DNA of 64,000 bases from Rhizobiales bacterium GAS188 (GTDB taxonomy: Bacteria > Pseudomonadota > Alphaproteobacteria > Rhizobiales > Beijerinckiaceae), in the NCBI GenBank assembly GCA_900104855.1, contig FNSS01000001.1:7139001-7203000 (forward strand), given 5' to 3'. Every line of letters begins with the position of its first letter. Within the stretch, counting starts at the first letter, position 1. Under the pieces are notes generated by a model that saw nothing but the letters and a program-made list of their open reading frames with translations, did no database searches and was not told the origin of the DNA. A program made the position numbers and the translations under genes. Shown here in pieces: positions 7,034-17,120 of this stretch.

Positions 7034-8875
7034 ATGACGATTTCCGCGAGAGCCCTGTTCTGCATCGCGCTGTTGGCCCTGGCATTGCGACCAACCATCG
7101 GCCAGGCCCAGACCACGCCCCTGCTTTCGCCCTGCAAAGCCGATCCGAAACCGCCCGCCTGCGACGCCATGCGTGGTGACCGCGCCGATGGCTGGCGCGC
7201 CCAAACGCGCGCCGAGGTGATGGCGCAGCATGGCATGGTCACCACCAGCCAGCCACTCGCCTCGCAAGCCGGGCTGCAGATGTTGATGAAGGGCGGCAAC
7301 GCCATCGACGCCGCGGTCGCCGCTGCCGCCGTTCTCAATGTCGTCGAGCCGATGAATACCGGCCTCGCGGGCGATCTGTTCGCCATCATCTACATCGCCA
7401 AGGAGAACAAGCTCTATACGCTGAATGCCAGCGGCATGGCGCCGACCGGCGCGACGCTCGAGCATCTCAACGCGCTCGGCTATCGGGCGGACCCGGCGAA
7501 TTTCGGCCCCGGCTCCGGCATGCCGACCTACGGCATCCTGCCGGTCACCGTGCCGGGCTCGGCCTGGGGATGGGAGGAAGTCCTCAAGCGCTTCGGCAAG
7601 ATGGGCTTCAAGGAGGCGCTGGCGCCCGCCATCGACTATGCGGAGAACGGCTTTCCGGTCTCGCAGCGCATCGCCAATGACTGGAAGCTGCCCAATGCCT
7701 TGCCGCTGCAGGGCTGCTGCACGGCGCTCGACCCGGATTCGGTGAAGACCTGGTATATCGACGGCAAGCAGCCGGTCGCCGGCCAGATCTTCCGCAATCC
7801 CGACCTCGCCAAGACCTTGCGCCTGTTGCAGCGGCATGGGCGCGACGCCTTCTACAAAGGCGAGATCGCCAAGGCGATCGTGGCGAAGTCGACTGCGCTC
7901 GGCGGCACGCTGACGCTCGAGGACCTCGCCAACTACAAGGGCGAATGGGTCGAGGCGGCCGCGAGCGATTATCACGGCTTCAACCTCAACGAGCTGCCCC
8001 CGCCCTCGCAGGCCTGGGGCACCAATGTGATGCTCAATATCCTCGAGGTCTGCACGCCCAAATGGGCACAAGGGCGGACACTCGCGAGCCTTGGACCTAG
8101 GAACCCGAAATACTGGCACTTCCTGGTCGAGGCCAAGAAGCTCGCCTATGCGGATCTGTTTCGTTACAACGCCGACCCGAATTTCGTGAAGGTCCCGCTC
8201 GCCATGCTGCTCTCGAAGGCGCATGCCGAGGAGCTCTGCGGCAAGGTCGATCCCGACCATGCCTCCCCGACCGGGCTCGCTTCAACCGCGAGCGCGAACG
8301 GCGACACGATCGTGCTCTCGACCGCGGATGCCGAGGGCAACATGGTGTCATGGGTCAACAGCAATTATGCCGGCTTCGGCTCCGGCCTGACCGTGCCGGG
8401 ATATGGCTTCATCCTGCACAATCGCGGCGCGCTGTTCACGCTCGATGCGAAGAGCCCGAACCTGATCGCGCCGCATAAGCGGCCCTTCAACACGCTCTCG
8501 GCGGGCTTCGTCATGCGCGACAACAAGCCGCTGATGTCGATCCTGCTGATGGGCGGCGACATGCAGGCGCAAGGTCACGCCCAGACGCTGGTGAGCATCC
8601 TCGATCTCGGCGCCAACCTGCAGGCAGCGACCGACATGGCGCGCTTCCACCACGCCCAGGTTCAAAACAGGCTCGAGCTCGAATCGAACCTGTTCGACCT
8701 CGTCGGCAAGGATCTCGCGGCCATGGGCCATAACGTCGTCTCGATCAATGGCGCGCCGGTCGGCGGCTTCCAGTCGATCCTGTTCACGCCGCTTCCGGCG
8801 GGCGCGTCGCGCCTGCACGGCTTCTACCGGGCCGGTTCCGACCACAGGAAGGATGGCGAGGCGGTGGGATGGTAG
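7034..8875 (+). CDS. ggt: Periplasmic gamma-glutamyltransferase
   Basis: A 613-residue Ntn-hydrolase that transfers or hydrolyses gamma-glutamyl groups of glutathione. It has a signal peptide (about 1-23) and the large-subunit motifs GGNAIDAAVAAAAVLNVVEP and GPGSGMPTYG. Autocleavage should occur before Thr425 (GDTIVLSTADAEGNMVSW), where the small subunit begins. The small-subunit pocket motif lies at NRGALF. ATG 7034 follows GGAGG at 7021, and the upstream frame is not needed. The gene is alone and converges on thiL across a repeat-rich spacer. Confidence 0.9.
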   Translation: MTISARALFCIALLALALRPTIGQAQTTPLLSPCKADPKPPACDAMRGDRADGWRAQTRAEVMAQHGMVTTSQPLASQAGLQMLMKGGNAIDAAVAAAAVLNVVEPMNTGLAGDLFAIIYIAKENKLYTLNASGMAPTGATLEHLNALGYRADPANFGPGSGMPTYGILPVTVPGSAWGWEEVLKRFGKMGFKEALAPAIDYAENGFPVSQRIANDWKLPNALPLQGCCTALDPDSVKTWYIDGKQPVAGQIFRNPDLAKTLRLLQRHGRDAFYKGEIAKAIVAKSTALGGTLTLEDLANYKGEWVEAAASDYHGFNLNELPPPSQAWGTNVMLNILEVCTPKWAQGRTLASLGPRNPKYWHFLVEAKKLAYADLFRYNADPNFVKVPLAMLLSKAHAEELCGKVDPDHASPTGLASTASANGDTIVLSTADAEGNMVSWVNSNYAGFGSGLTVPGYGFILHNRGALFTLDAKSPNLIAPHKRPFNTLSAGFVMRDNKPLMSILLMGGDMQAQGHAQTLVSILDLGANLQAATDMARFHHAQVQNRLELESNLFDLVGKDLAAMGHNVVSINGAPVGGFQSILFTPLPAGASRLHGFYRAGSDHRKDGEAVGW

Positions 8876-8910
8876 GTTCGACTGGTTGTTGAAGCGGGTT
8901 GCTTGCGGCC

Positions 8911-9069
8911 GCGGGCGTCTCGTCCGCTATTGCGGCGGTGAGCCACGCCGCAGGGAAGGAAGAGCGACCGAGACGGTCGCGGTCCCAGTGGGAGCGCGGG
9001 CGTCTCGCCCTTGCAGCGGTGAGGCGCGCGGTCGGGAAGGAAGGGCGACCGGGACGGTCGCGGTCCCAG
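8911..9069. repeat. Tandem pair of palindromic intergenic repeats
   Basis: Two imperfect copies (8911-8988 and 8996-9069) each begin GCGGGCGTCTCG and end in a near-palindrome, GCGACCG-AGA/GGA-CGGTCGC, followed by CGGTCCCAG. Each can fold into a 7-bp hairpin. They lie between the convergent ends of ggt and thiL, where REP-like units usually sit, and may stabilise or terminate both transcripts. Confidence 0.75.
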
Positions 9070-9072
9070 GGC

Positions 9073-10071
9073 TCATAGATGGGAATAGGCGCTGCGGCTC
9101 AAGGCAAGCTCGCGTCCGGCCTTGGTCACCGTGACCTGTCCGGCCTCGCCATTTCCGACCTCACCGATCAGCGCGACCGGAATGCCCTGCGCCTCGGCTT
9201 CGGCGCGAAACAGGGGCCAGGATCCGGCATCGAGCGTCAGGAGCAGCTCGTAATCGTCGCCGCCCGCGAGAACCACTTCGAGTGCCGCTTGGTCGCCCGC
9301 AAGCGCGCGCCGAGCCGCCGGCGACAAAGGCAGGCGCTCCACCTCGATGCGGGCCGCGAGCCGCGAGGCCCGGCACAGGCGTTCGAGATCGCCCACGAGG
9401 CCGTCCGAGATATCCATGGCGGCGCGGGCATGGCGGCCGACCGCTTCGGCAAGCGAGCTGCGCGGGCTCGGCAGGAGATAGCGGTTCGCCAGATGCTCGC
9501 GTTCGGCTTGCGTCAGGCCCCATTTCGCTGCCCGCTGCGGATCGAGCCTCTGGACAAGGCCGAGGGCCGCATCGCCGATCGTGCCGCTGACGGCGATCAG
9601 GTCGCCCAGGCGCGCGTCGAGCCGGGTCGGCATGTGGCCGGGCCGGACCGCGCCGATCAGCGTGATCGAGACCGAGAGCGGTCCCGGCGTCTTCGTGGTG
9701 TCGCCGCCGAGCAGCGGGCAGGCGAAGGTGCGGCTGTCTTCCGCGAGCCCCGCGAAGAAGCTTTCGATCCAGGCCTGGTCGAGCGGCGCCGGCAGAGCGA
9801 GCGTCAGCAGGAAACCGAGCGGCCTTGCGCCCTTGCCCGCAAGGTCGGAGAGGTTCATTCGCAAGGCCTTGCGGGCGACGAGATCGGGCGGATCCTCCGG
9901 GAAGGCGTGCACGCCGAGCACGATCGCGTCGGTCGTGAGCACCAATTCGTGTCCGGCCGGCGGCACGAGCCTCGCGGCATCGTCCTTGAGATCGAAGGCC
10001 CCCTCGCCTGCGAGCGGCCGGATCAGCCGCGCGACGAACTCGTCCTCTGCGGAGGGTGGCCTCGCGCTCAC
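9073..10071 (-). CDS. thiL: Thiamine-monophosphate kinase
   Basis: A 332-residue PurM-fold kinase that phosphorylates thiamine monophosphate to the active diphosphate. Recognised motifs are DDAARL near the N-terminus, RKALRMNLSDLAGKGARPLG, CPLLGGDTT, AMDISDGLVGDLERL and AGGDDYELLLT. It is the last gene of the glyA-nrdR-rib-nusB string, starting about 46 nt after nusB, a common alphaproteobacterial order. The length is normal. ATG at 10071 gives a complete N-terminus (DEFVARL). Confidence 0.92.
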   Translation of the reverse strand: MSARPPSAEDEFVARLIRPLAGEGAFDLKDDAARLVPPAGHELVLTTDAIVLGVHAFPEDPPDLVARKALRMNLSDLAGKGARPLGFLLTLALPAPLDQAWIESFFAGLAEDSRTFACPLLGGDTTKTPGPLSVSITLIGAVRPGHMPTRLDARLGDLIAVSGTIGDAALGLVQRLDPQRAAKWGLTQAEREHLANRYLLPSPRSSLAEAVGRHARAAMDISDGLVGDLERLCRASRLAARIEVERLPLSPAARRALAGDQAALEVVLAGGDDYELLLTLDAGSWPLFRAEAEAQGIPVALIGEVGNGEAGQVTVTKAGRELALSRSAYSHL

Positions 10072-10117
10072 ATCGATCGCTCAGCGCGGCGGCTCACCCC
10101 AATGCTCACCGCGCGGC

Positions 10118-10594
10118 TCACCGCATTTGGGCCTTGGGCTTCATCTCGTCCGCGCGCAGGCGCCTTGCCACCGCGTCGAGCGCGCCGTTGATGAACTTCG
10201 TCTCGGCTTCGCCATGAAATCCGCCTGCGACCTCGAGATAGGCCGCGATGGTGGAGGCGACCGAGACGTCGCGACGGAAGGACAGCTCATAGGCGCCGGC
10301 GCGCAAGATGGCGCGCGACACCGCCTCGAGCCGCGACAGCCGCCAATTCTCGGCCAGCGTCTCGTCGAGGGTGCGGTCGATCACCGCCTGCTCGCGCAGC
10401 ACGCCGGAGACAAGGTCGCGGAAGAAGCCGCGATCGGCGGCGCCTGCGTCGATGCCGTCGACCTCGCGCCCGATCCAATGGCTCTCGAACTCGCTCATGG
10501 TCTCGAGGATGCCTTTGCCCGCGACATCCATCTGATAGAGCGCCTGCACGGCTGCGAGCCGGGCCGCGATCCTGGTCGCGCCACCTTTGCTCAT
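10118..10594 (-). CDS. nusB: Transcription antitermination factor NusB
   Basis: A 158-residue all-helical antitermination factor that, with NusE, binds boxA RNA in rRNA operons. Family motifs seen are [47 protein letters not shown] and the C-terminal [15 protein letters not shown]. The start overlaps the ribH stop by 4 nt (ATGA), so they are translationally coupled. Confidence 0.93.
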   Translation of the reverse strand: MSKGGATRIAARLAAVQALYQMDVAGKGILETMSEFESHWIGREVDGIDAGAADRGFFRDLVSGVLREQAVIDRTLDETLAENWRLSRLEAVSRAILRAGAYELSFRRDVSVASTIAAYLEVAGGFHGEAETKFINGALDAVARRLRADEMKPKAQMR

Positions 10595-11103
10595 CTTGCC
10601 TTGCTCATCGCCTGTTCCCGCGACAGGGCGTGCCGCACGCCGAGCACGGCAAGCGCCGCCTCGGCGGCACCGCCTCCCTTGTCGAGGCGGGCGACTTCGG
10701 CGCGCTCGAGCGCCTGCGCCTCGGTGTTGACGGTCAGGATACCGTTGCCGAGCGGCAATCGGTAGGCGACCGAAATATCCATCAACGCCCGCGCGCTTTC
10801 GCCGGCGACGATGTCGTAATGGCCGGTATCGCCGCGGATCACGCAGCCGAGCGCCACCACCGCATCATAGGGCGCCCCATTGGCGTCGGCCGCCTCGAGC
10901 GCGATGACGACGGCCGAGGGCACTTCGAGGGCGCCCGGCACCGTCACCACGTCGACATGGGCGCCGGCTTTGTCGAAGACCGCGCGCGCCCCCTGCAGCA
11001 AGGCGTCGGCGATGTGCTGGTAATAGCGCGCCTCGACGATGAGGCAGCGAACCCCTTCGAAACGGGGACCATGCTTGGTCCCATGGTCTTTCTTGCGCTT
11101 CAT
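10591..11103 (-). CDS. ribH: 6,7-dimethyl-8-ribityllumazine synthase
   Basis: A 170-residue lumazine synthase that condenses the RibA/D pyrimidine with 3,4-dihydroxy-2-butanone 4-phosphate. Key segments are [46 protein letters not shown] (catalytic His) and [20 protein letters not shown] short Lys/Arg-rich N-terminal tail ([14 protein letters not shown]) precedes the fold. It lies 70 nt after ribE and overlaps nusB. Confidence 0.93.
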   Translation of the reverse strand: MKRKKDHGTKHGPRFEGVRCLIVEARYYQHIADALLQGARAVFDKAGAHVDVVTVPGALEVPSAVVIALEAADANGAPYDAVVALGCVIRGDTGHYDIVAGESARALMDISVAYRLPLGNGILTVNTEAQALERAEVARLDKGGGAAEAALAVLGVRHALSREQAMSKAR

Positions 11104-11173
11104 GCACGGGGCTCGCGCTTCATGGCAACACCGGCGGCCGCTCGCGGCCTTTGTTCGAGGAAGAGGAGACTAC

Positions 11174-11854
11174 CTAGCGCCCGGCCTGCGCCTCGGCAAG
11201 CCTCGCCGCATAGCGTGCCATCAGATCGACCTCGATATTCAGCCGGTCGCCGGCCCGACGTTCGCCGAAAGTGGTGACCGACAAGGTGTGAGGGATGAGC
11301 AGCACGGAGAATTGCGACCGGGTGACGGAATTCACCGTGAGCGAGACGCCATCGAGCGCGACCGAGCCTTTGCGGGCGACGAAGCCCGCAATCTCTTGCG
11401 GCACCTCGATCACGAAGCGCGCCGTGGCGCCCCAAAAATCGGAGGCCTTGGAATCGGAGGCCGCGGAATCCGAGCCTTTGGCGTCGGCTGCCGTGGTGAC
11501 GTCCTCGCGCGCCAGGATGGTCGCCATGGCGTCGATATGGCCGGTGACGAGATGGCCGCCGAGCTCATCGCCGATCTTTAGCGAGCGCTCGAGATTGATG
11601 TGGGTGCCGGATGTCCATTCGCCGACGGTGGTGAGCGCCAGCGTTTCGGCCGCAGCCTCCACCTCGAACCACGAGCCGCCCGGCCGTTTCCCCTTGGCGA
11701 CGACGGTGAGACATGGCCCGGCACAGGCGATCGAAGCGCCGATATCGATGCCCTCCGCCGCATAGGTCGAATGGATGCGCAGCCGCTTCAGCGTGCCCTG
11801 CATCCCGCCGCTGTCGACCACCTCGCCGATATCGGTCACGATTCCGGTGAACAT
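11174..11854 (-). CDS. ribE: Riboflavin synthase, alpha subunit
   Basis: A 226-residue two-domain lumazine-binding protein that dismutates two lumazines to riboflavin. The start MFTGIV is canonical (ATG 11854). Domain 1 is about 1-95 and domain 2 about 98-200, with GHLVTGHIDAM and VALDGVSLTVN. At residues about 118-140, between strands of domain 2, there is an Ala/Ser/Asp-rich insertion (GSDSAASDSKASDF) encoded by a 15-bp tandem repeat at 11439-11483. The gene overlaps the ribD end by 19 nt. Confidence 0.92.
   Translation of the reverse strand: MFTGIVTDIGEVVDSGGMQGTLKRLRIHSTYAAEGIDIGASIACAGPCLTVVAKGKRPGGSWFEVEAAAETLALTTVGEWTSGTHINLERSLKIGDELGGHLVTGHIDAMATILAREDVTTAADAKGSDSAASDSKASDFWGATARFVIEVPQEIAGFVARKGSVALDGVSLTVNSVTRSQFSVLLIPHTLSVTTFGERRAGDRLNIEVDLMARYAARLAEAQAGR
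11439..11498. repeat. In-frame 15-bp tandem repeat inside ribE
   Basis: Units at 11439-11453, 11454-11468, 11469-11483 and a degenerate fourth share the pattern TCGGAGGCCNNGGAA. They encode an Ala/Ser/Asp-rich insertion in a loop of riboflavin synthase domain 2. The frame is kept. Confidence 0.8.
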
Positions 11855-13011
11855 GCACAAACCCTCACATAGCGGGCCCAGCGGTCTTCGCCGAAGGCCA
11901 GTGTTTCCGTCTGAACCATCAGACCTTGCGCCAGAAGGCGCGACAATGAGGGGCCGATCGCCGCAAGGCCCTGTTCTTCGAGCCGCTTTGGCGAGGCGAT
12001 CGTGATGACCTCGTCGAGCACATTCTCGCCGGCGAGCGCATCGGCGAGGCCAGGCCCTCCTTCGCAGAGGAGGCGCGTGATGCCGCGAGCCGCGAGGGCC
12101 TGCAGGGCAGGACGGATGCCGACCCGCCCGGCTTCATCGAGCGCGACCCGCACGACTTCGACGCCTGCGCCGGCAAGCCTCGCCTCAGCTTCGCGCGGGG
12201 CATCGGCGCCGGCGATGATCCAGCTCGGCCGGATGCGGGAGGTCGCGACCAGCTTTGCCGTGACGGGCGTGCGCAGATGCGTATCGAGCACCACGCGGAT
12301 CGGGCTTCGCTCGGCGAGCCCCGGCAGCCGGCAATCGAGCTGCGGGTCATCCGCCAGCACCGTCCCGACCCCGACCAGGATGGCGTCGGAGCGCGCCCGC
12401 AGCAGATGCGTCTGGGCATTGGCGACGCTTCCGGTGATCGACACGGGACGCGGACCGCTCATGGCCGCGAAGCCATCGGCCGTCATCGCCAATTTCAGGG
12501 TCACCAAGGGCCGTTGCTGCGTGACGCGCAGAATATGGCCGGCATTGAGCTCCAGGCATTCCGGCGCCATCAGGCCCGGCAGGACCTCGATGCCGGATGC
12601 GCGCAGCATGGCGAATCCCTTGCCGGCGACGCGCGGATCCGGATCCTCGATGCCGCCGACGACGCGCGCGATGCCGGCCGCGATCACGGCCTCGGCGCAG
12701 GGCGGCGTCGAGCCGTGATGAGCACAGGGCTCGAGCGTCACGAACAAGGTCGCGCCACGCGCCCGGCCGCCGGCTGTCTCGATCGCCTGCCGCTCGGCAT
12801 GCGGGCGGCCGCCCGGCGCCGTCACGGTGCGAGCCAGGATTTCCGGACTGCCTTGCGTCTCATCGACCAATATCGCGCCGACCGAGGGGTTCGGTGCGGT
12901 CAGTCCGAGATGGCGTTCACCGAGTGCGATCGCCTGGCGCATGAAGGCTCGATCGGCCGGGCGCCAGCGCCCGTCGGGAGACGGCGTCGACGCGCCGGCG
13001 GCCGCCTTCAC
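11836..13011 (-). CDS. ribD: Bifunctional riboflavin deaminase/reductase RibD
   Basis: A 391-residue fusion of the pyrimidine deaminase (about 20-160; zinc motifs PHAERQAIE and [16 protein letters not shown]) and the reductase (about 165-385; [36 protein letters not shown]). It performs two consecutive steps of riboflavin synthesis. The start overlaps the nrdR stop (ATGA), and its end overlaps ribE. No FMN riboswitch was seen upstream, and the gene is embedded in the operon. Confidence 0.93.
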   Translation of the reverse strand: MKAAAGASTPSPDGRWRPADRAFMRQAIALGERHLGLTAPNPSVGAILVDETQGSPEILARTVTAPGGRPHAERQAIETAGGRARGATLFVTLEPCAHHGSTPPCAEAVIAAGIARVVGGIEDPDPRVAGKGFAMLRASGIEVLPGLMAPECLELNAGHILRVTQQRPLVTLKLAMTADGFAAMSGPRPVSITGSVANAQTHLLRARSDAILVGVGTVLADDPQLDCRLPGLAERSPIRVVLDTHLRTPVTAKLVATSRIRPSWIIAGADAPREAEARLAGAGVEVVRVALDEAGRVGIRPALQALAARGITRLLCEGGPGLADALAGENVLDEVITIASPKRLEEQGLAAIGPSLSRLLAQGLMVQTETLAFGEDRWARYVRVCACSPES

Positions 13012-13493
13012 GAGGTCCCCGCTGCCCCGTGATCGGGTGCCGTTTCCGCAGCCAGCTCGTCGATCAGCTCTTCGAAATCGCGCGTTTCGCGGAAATTGCG
13101 GTAGACCGAGGCGAAGCGCACATAGGCGACGCTGTCGAGTGCCTTGAGACCGTTCATGACCAGCTCACCGATCGAGGCGCTCGCGACCTCGCTCTCGCCC
13201 GAGCTTTCGAGCTGGCGCACGATGCCGTTGACCATGCGCTCGATGGCCTCGGCCTCGACCGGACGCTTGCGCAAGGCGATCTCGAGCGAGCGCATCAGCT
13301 TGTCGCGCTCGAAGGGCTCACGCGCCCCATTATGCTTGATCACCGTGAGCTCGCGCAGCTGCACGCGCTCGAAAGTGGTGAAGCGGCCTCCGCAGGCCGG
13401 GCAGACGCGCCGGCGCCGGATCGCGGCATTGTCGTCGGAAGGCCGCGAATCCTTCACCTGCGTGTCGAGGCCGCCGCAATAGGGACAGCGCAT
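13008..13493 (-). CDS. nrdR: Transcriptional repressor NrdR
   Basis: A 161-residue ribonucleotide-reductase repressor. It has the N-terminal zinc ribbon (CPYCGG at 3-6, CPACGGRF at about 32-35) and an ATP-cone domain ([28 protein letters not shown]). It lies 18 nt downstream of glyA and overlaps ribD. It is of normal length with an extra acidic C-terminal tail. Confidence 0.94.
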   Translation of the reverse strand: MRCPYCGGLDTQVKDSRPSDDNAAIRRRRVCPACGGRFTTFERVQLRELTVIKHNGAREPFERDKLMRSLEIALRKRPVEAEAIERMVNGIVRQLESSGESEVASASIGELVMNGLKALDSVAYVRFASVYRNFRETRDFEELIDELAAETAPDHGAAGTS

Positions 13494-13511
13494 GAAGTTT
13501 CGCGATCTCCC

Positions 13512-14819
13512 TTATGTGTAGATCGGGAAGCGGCGTGTGAGCGCCAAGGCGCGTTCCTTGACGCTCGCCTCGACCGCGGCATTGCCCTCTTCGCCATGCT
13601 GGCGCAGCCCATCGAGCACATCGGCGATCAAGGCGCCGACCTCCTTGAACTCGGCGGCGCCGAAACCGCGCGAGGTGCAGGCCGGCGAACCGAGCCGGAT
13701 GCCCGAGGTGATGGTCGGCTTCTGCGGGTCGAAGGGCACGCCGTTCTTGTTGCAGGTGATATGGGCGCGCGAAAGGGCGGCCTCGGCCGCCTTGCCGGTG
13801 AGCCCCTGCGAGCGCAGATCGACGAGCAGCAGGTGGTTTTCGGTCCCCCCGGTGACCAGGTCATAGCCACGCGACTTCAAGGATTCGCCAAGCACCACGG
13901 CGTTTTCCGCCACGGACTTCGCGTAAGTCTTGAAGTTTGACGCCAGCGCTTCGGCGAACGCCACCGCCTTCGCGGCGATCACATGCATCAAGGGCCCGCC
14001 CTGCAATCCCGGAAAGATCGCCGAATTGACCTTCTTGGCGATCTCCTCGTCGTTGGTGAGGATCATGCCGCCGCGCGGCCCTCGCAAGGTCTTATGCGTG
14101 GTCGTGGTCACCACATGGGCATGCGGGAACGGGCTCGGATGGGCGCCGCCGGCGACGAGGCCGGCGAAATGCGCCATATCGACCATGAAATAGGCGCCGA
14201 TCTCATCCGCGATGGCGCGGAACCGCGCAAAATCGAAATGGCGGGCATAGGCCGAGCCGCCGGCGATGATGAGCTTGGGCTTCTGCTCTTTGGCGAGGCG
14301 CTCGACCTCGTCCATGTCGATGCGGCTATCGGTCTTGTCGACGCCATAGCTCACCACCTTGAACCAGCGCCCGGACATGTTGACGGGCGAGCCATGGGTG
14401 AGATGGCCGCCGGCATTGAGGTCGAGCCCCATGAAGGTGTCGCCCGGCCTCAGCAAGGCGAGGAACACGCCCTGATTCGCCTGGCTGCCGGAATTCGGCT
14501 GCACATTGGCGAAGCGGCAATCGAACAGCTTGCAGGCGCGCTCGATGGCGAGCTTCTCGGCGATGTCGACGAATTGGCAGCCGCCATAATAGCGCCGGCC
14601 CGGATAGCCCTCCGCATATTTGTTGGTCATGACCGAGCCTTGCGCCTCGAGCACGGCGCGCGACACGATGTTTTCCGAGGCGATCAGCTCGATTTCGTCG
14701 CGCTGGCGGTTGAGCTCGAGCTCGATGGCGCGGGCGATCTCGGGATCGGCCTCCGCGAGCGGCGCGGAGAAGAAGCTGTTCGAGCGGTGGACGGCAAAAT
14801 TCGTCTGATGTGCGGTCAT
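13512..14819 (-). CDS. glyA: Serine hydroxymethyltransferase
   Basis: A 435-residue PLP enzyme interconverting serine and glycine with tetrahydrofolate. Motifs are [38 protein letters not shown], the PLP-lysine segment [15 protein letters not shown] and the C-terminal [17 protein letters not shown] 14819 ([11 protein letters not shown]) was chosen; the frame extends upstream only through tandem repeat DNA. It is the first gene of the glyA-nrdR-ribDEH-nusB-thiL string, so its promoter probably drives the operon. No glycine riboswitch was recognised. Confidence 0.93.
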   Translation of the reverse strand: MTAHQTNFAVHRSNSFFSAPLAEADPEIARAIELELNRQRDEIELIASENIVSRAVLEAQGSVMTNKYAEGYPGRRYYGGCQFVDIAEKLAIERACKLFDCRFANVQPNSGSQANQGVFLALLRPGDTFMGLDLNAGGHLTHGSPVNMSGRWFKVVSYGVDKTDSRIDMDEVERLAKEQKPKLIIAGGSAYARHFDFARFRAIADEIGAYFMVDMAHFAGLVAGGAHPSPFPHAHVVTTTTHKTLRGPRGGMILTNDEEIAKKVNSAIFPGLQGGPLMHVIAAKAVAFAEALASNFKTYAKSVAENAVVLGESLKSRGYDLVTGGTENHLLLVDLRSQGLTGKAAEAALSRAHITCNKNGVPFDPQKPTITSGIRLGSPACTSRGFGAAEFKEVGALIADVLDGLRQHGEEGNAAVEASVKERALALTRRFPIYT

Positions 14820-14838
14820 GTCCGTTCCTATCCGCTTT

Positions 14839-14898
14839 GGCCTCGTGCAAGACTTGGCGTCGCGAAGACTTGGCCTCGTGCAAGACTTGGCCTCGTGA
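14839..14898. repeat. Imperfect 16-17 bp tandem repeat upstream of glyA
   Basis: Units GGCCTCGTGCAAGACTT at 14839-14855 and 14872-14888, with a variant (14856-14871) and a partial fourth (14889-14898). It sits about 20 nt before the glyA start, where the mRNA leader or promoter must be. Confidence 0.75.
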
Positions 14899-15107
14899 GC
14901 GCAGCGCCCCGATAACATGCGCGGCCGCTGGGGCCAAGCTGGCGGCGGCGGCCGACATCAATGGGCGCCGCGAAGGCACGAACCTGTCATTCGCGGCTGG
15001 CACCCGCAACCGTTGCTCCCGCGGCCCGGCGCTCGTATAGATGCGCCCTCGCTGCACCCGTCCGCGTCCGGGCGCAGATCACCTTGTTGGCCAGGAACAC
15101 GTCATCG

Positions 15108-17024
15108 ATGCTCAGCGGAATGCGCGAAGCCCAGAAGGGCTGGCTCGGGAAGATCATCGTCACCGTGATGTTCGGCTTTCTGATCCTGAGCTTCGGGATC
15201 TGGGGCATCGGCGACATTTTCCGCATCTCGCATCGCGAAGTGGTGGCGAGCGTCGGCTCACGCGACATCTCGACCATCGCCTATCGCGACGCCTTCCAGA
15301 CCGAGCTGCAACGCCAATCATCGCGAGCGCGGCGCAACATCACCACCACCGAGGCGCTGGCACTCGGCCTTGACCGGCAGCTTCTCGCGAGCCTGCTCAC
15401 GGATGCGGCGCTCGACCAGAAGGCGAGCCAGCTCGGCCTTGCCCTGTCCGACGCCACCATCACCCAGGCCGTGTTTGCCGATCCGACCTTCAGGAATCCG
15501 GATGGCAAATTCAATCCGGCGCGCTTCGGCGAGGTCCTGCGCCAGAGCGGCTATACCGAGCAGAGCTACCTGCGCGAGCAGCGTGGCTTCTATCTGCGCC
15601 GCCAGCTGGTCGCGGGGATCACCGGCGCCCCGCCCGTCCCCACCCTGATGCTCGACGCCCTGCATCGTTTCACCCGCGAGGCGCGCAGCATCGATTATCT
15701 GGTGCTGCCGCCGAGCTCGGTCGGCGAGATCGCCCAGCCTGACGACGCGGCCCTCACCGCCTTCTACAATGGGCGCAAGGCGGAGTTCGCAGCCCCCGAA
15801 TATCGCGCCTTGGTGCTGCTGCCGCTCGATCCGGAGAAGCTCGCCAAGCCCGAGACGGTCACCGAAGCGGAAGCGCGCGCCGAATACGAGAAACAGAAAG
15901 GCTCTCGCTTCACGATCGCAGAAAAGCGGAGCATCGAGCGCATCCCCTTCAAGGACAAGGCCGAGGCTGAGACAGCCGCCGCGAAGCTCAAGGCGGGCAC
16001 GAGTTTCGACGAGCTCGCATCCGAACGCGGCCTGACGAGCGAGGATCTGTCGATCGGCACGGCGATGACCAGGGCCGGCATCGCCGATCCGGCGCTCGCC
16101 GATTCTGCCTTCTCGCAGCCCCAAGGCGCGCCTTCCGACGTCGTCAACACGAAATTCGGCCCAGTGATCTTGCGCGTGACTGCGATCGAGCCGGCCATCG
16201 TCAAGCCCTTCGAGGAGGTCGAGGCGCAGCTACGCCAGGAGGTCGCGACCGAACGGGTCAAGACCGGCCTGCGCGATCTGCACGACAAGATCGAGGACCA
16301 GCGCGCTTCGGCAAAGCCGGTCGCCGAGGTCGCCGCGACCCTCAACCTGGCTTCGGTGAAGATCGATGCCATCGATGCCGCCGGCCGCGGCAAGGACGGC
16401 AAGCCGGCCGCGGACATCCCCGACAGGGACATGGTTCTGAAGGCCGCCTTTCAATCCGAGGTGGGCGGCGACAATGACGCCGTGTCGCTGCGCAATGGGG
16501 GATTCGTCTGGTTCGACGTCGCCAAGATCGATCCTGCCCATGATCGTCCCCTCGCCGAGGTCAGGAACGAGGTGTTGAACGCCTGGATGGCGGATCAACG
16601 CTCGGTCATGCTCGCCAAGAAGGCAGCCGATCTCGTCAAGCGCCTCGAAGGGGAAACGCCGATCGCCGACATCGCCAAGGAAGCGGCGCTCGAGGTCAAC
16701 ACGGTCGACGACATCACCCGCTCATCAACGCCACCGGGCCTTTCGCCCGCAGCCGTCAACGCAGCCTTCTCGGTCAAATCGGACGGGGCCGGCTATGCGC
16801 TCGGCACCGACGGGCTGAGCCGCATCGTCTTCAAGGTGAAGTCTGCAACCCTGCCGCCCGCCGATCCGGCGGCCGCGGCGACCCTCACGCCGCGCCTCAA
16901 AGTGGCGATCGAGGACGACATGATACAGGCTTATGTGCAGAAGCTCGAAGCCGATTTCGGTGTCTCGATCGACCGGGCGGCGACGCAGGCGGCCCTGCGC
17001 GGTTCCGACTCCCAGCAACAATAA
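15108..17024 (+). CDS. ppiD: Peptidyl-prolyl isomerase / periplasmic chaperone PpiD
   Basis: A 638-residue membrane-anchored SurA/PpiD-type folding factor. A single transmembrane segment (about 15-38, IIVTVMFGFLILSFGIWGIG) is followed by a SurA_N-like domain, a parvulin-like rotamase domain (about 215-350: EKRSIERIPFKDKAEAE, KAGTSFDELASERG) and a C-terminal extension. It acts on exported proteins near the translocon. ATG 15108 or 15120 is the start; the upstream open frame is unrelated to the family. It is divergent from glyA. Confidence 0.88.
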   Translation: MLSGMREAQKGWLGKIIVTVMFGFLILSFGIWGIGDIFRISHREVVASVGSRDISTIAYRDAFQTELQRQSSRARRNITTTEALALGLDRQLLASLLTDAALDQKASQLGLALSDATITQAVFADPTFRNPDGKFNPARFGEVLRQSGYTEQSYLREQRGFYLRRQLVAGITGAPPVPTLMLDALHRFTREARSIDYLVLPPSSVGEIAQPDDAALTAFYNGRKAEFAAPEYRALVLLPLDPEKLAKPETVTEAEARAEYEKQKGSRFTIAEKRSIERIPFKDKAEAETAAAKLKAGTSFDELASERGLTSEDLSIGTAMTRAGIADPALADSAFSQPQGAPSDVVNTKFGPVILRVTAIEPAIVKPFEEVEAQLRQEVATERVKTGLRDLHDKIEDQRASAKPVAEVAATLNLASVKIDAIDAAGRGKDGKPAADIPDRDMVLKAAFQSEVGGDNDAVSLRNGGFVWFDVAKIDPAHDRPLAEVRNEVLNAWMADQRSVMLAKKAADLVKRLEGETPIADIAKEAALEVNTVDDITRSSTPPGLSPAAVNAAFSVKSDGAGYALGTDGLSRIVFKVKSATLPPADPAAAATLTPRLKVAIEDDMIQAYVQKLEADFGVSIDRAATQAALRGSDSQQQ

Positions 17025-17120
17025 GGCTCCTCCCCGACGGGAGCTGCTCGCGCGGCCCCCGTTGCGGCTCAGCCCGAATCCGGCAAGCGCGGGACGAGCG
17101 CCCCGCTCGCCTGATTCCGC

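Noticed and set aside
13012-15107. FMN or glycine riboswitch before ribD or glyA
   Set aside because: ribD overlaps nrdR with no leader, and the glyA leader contains only tandem repeats.
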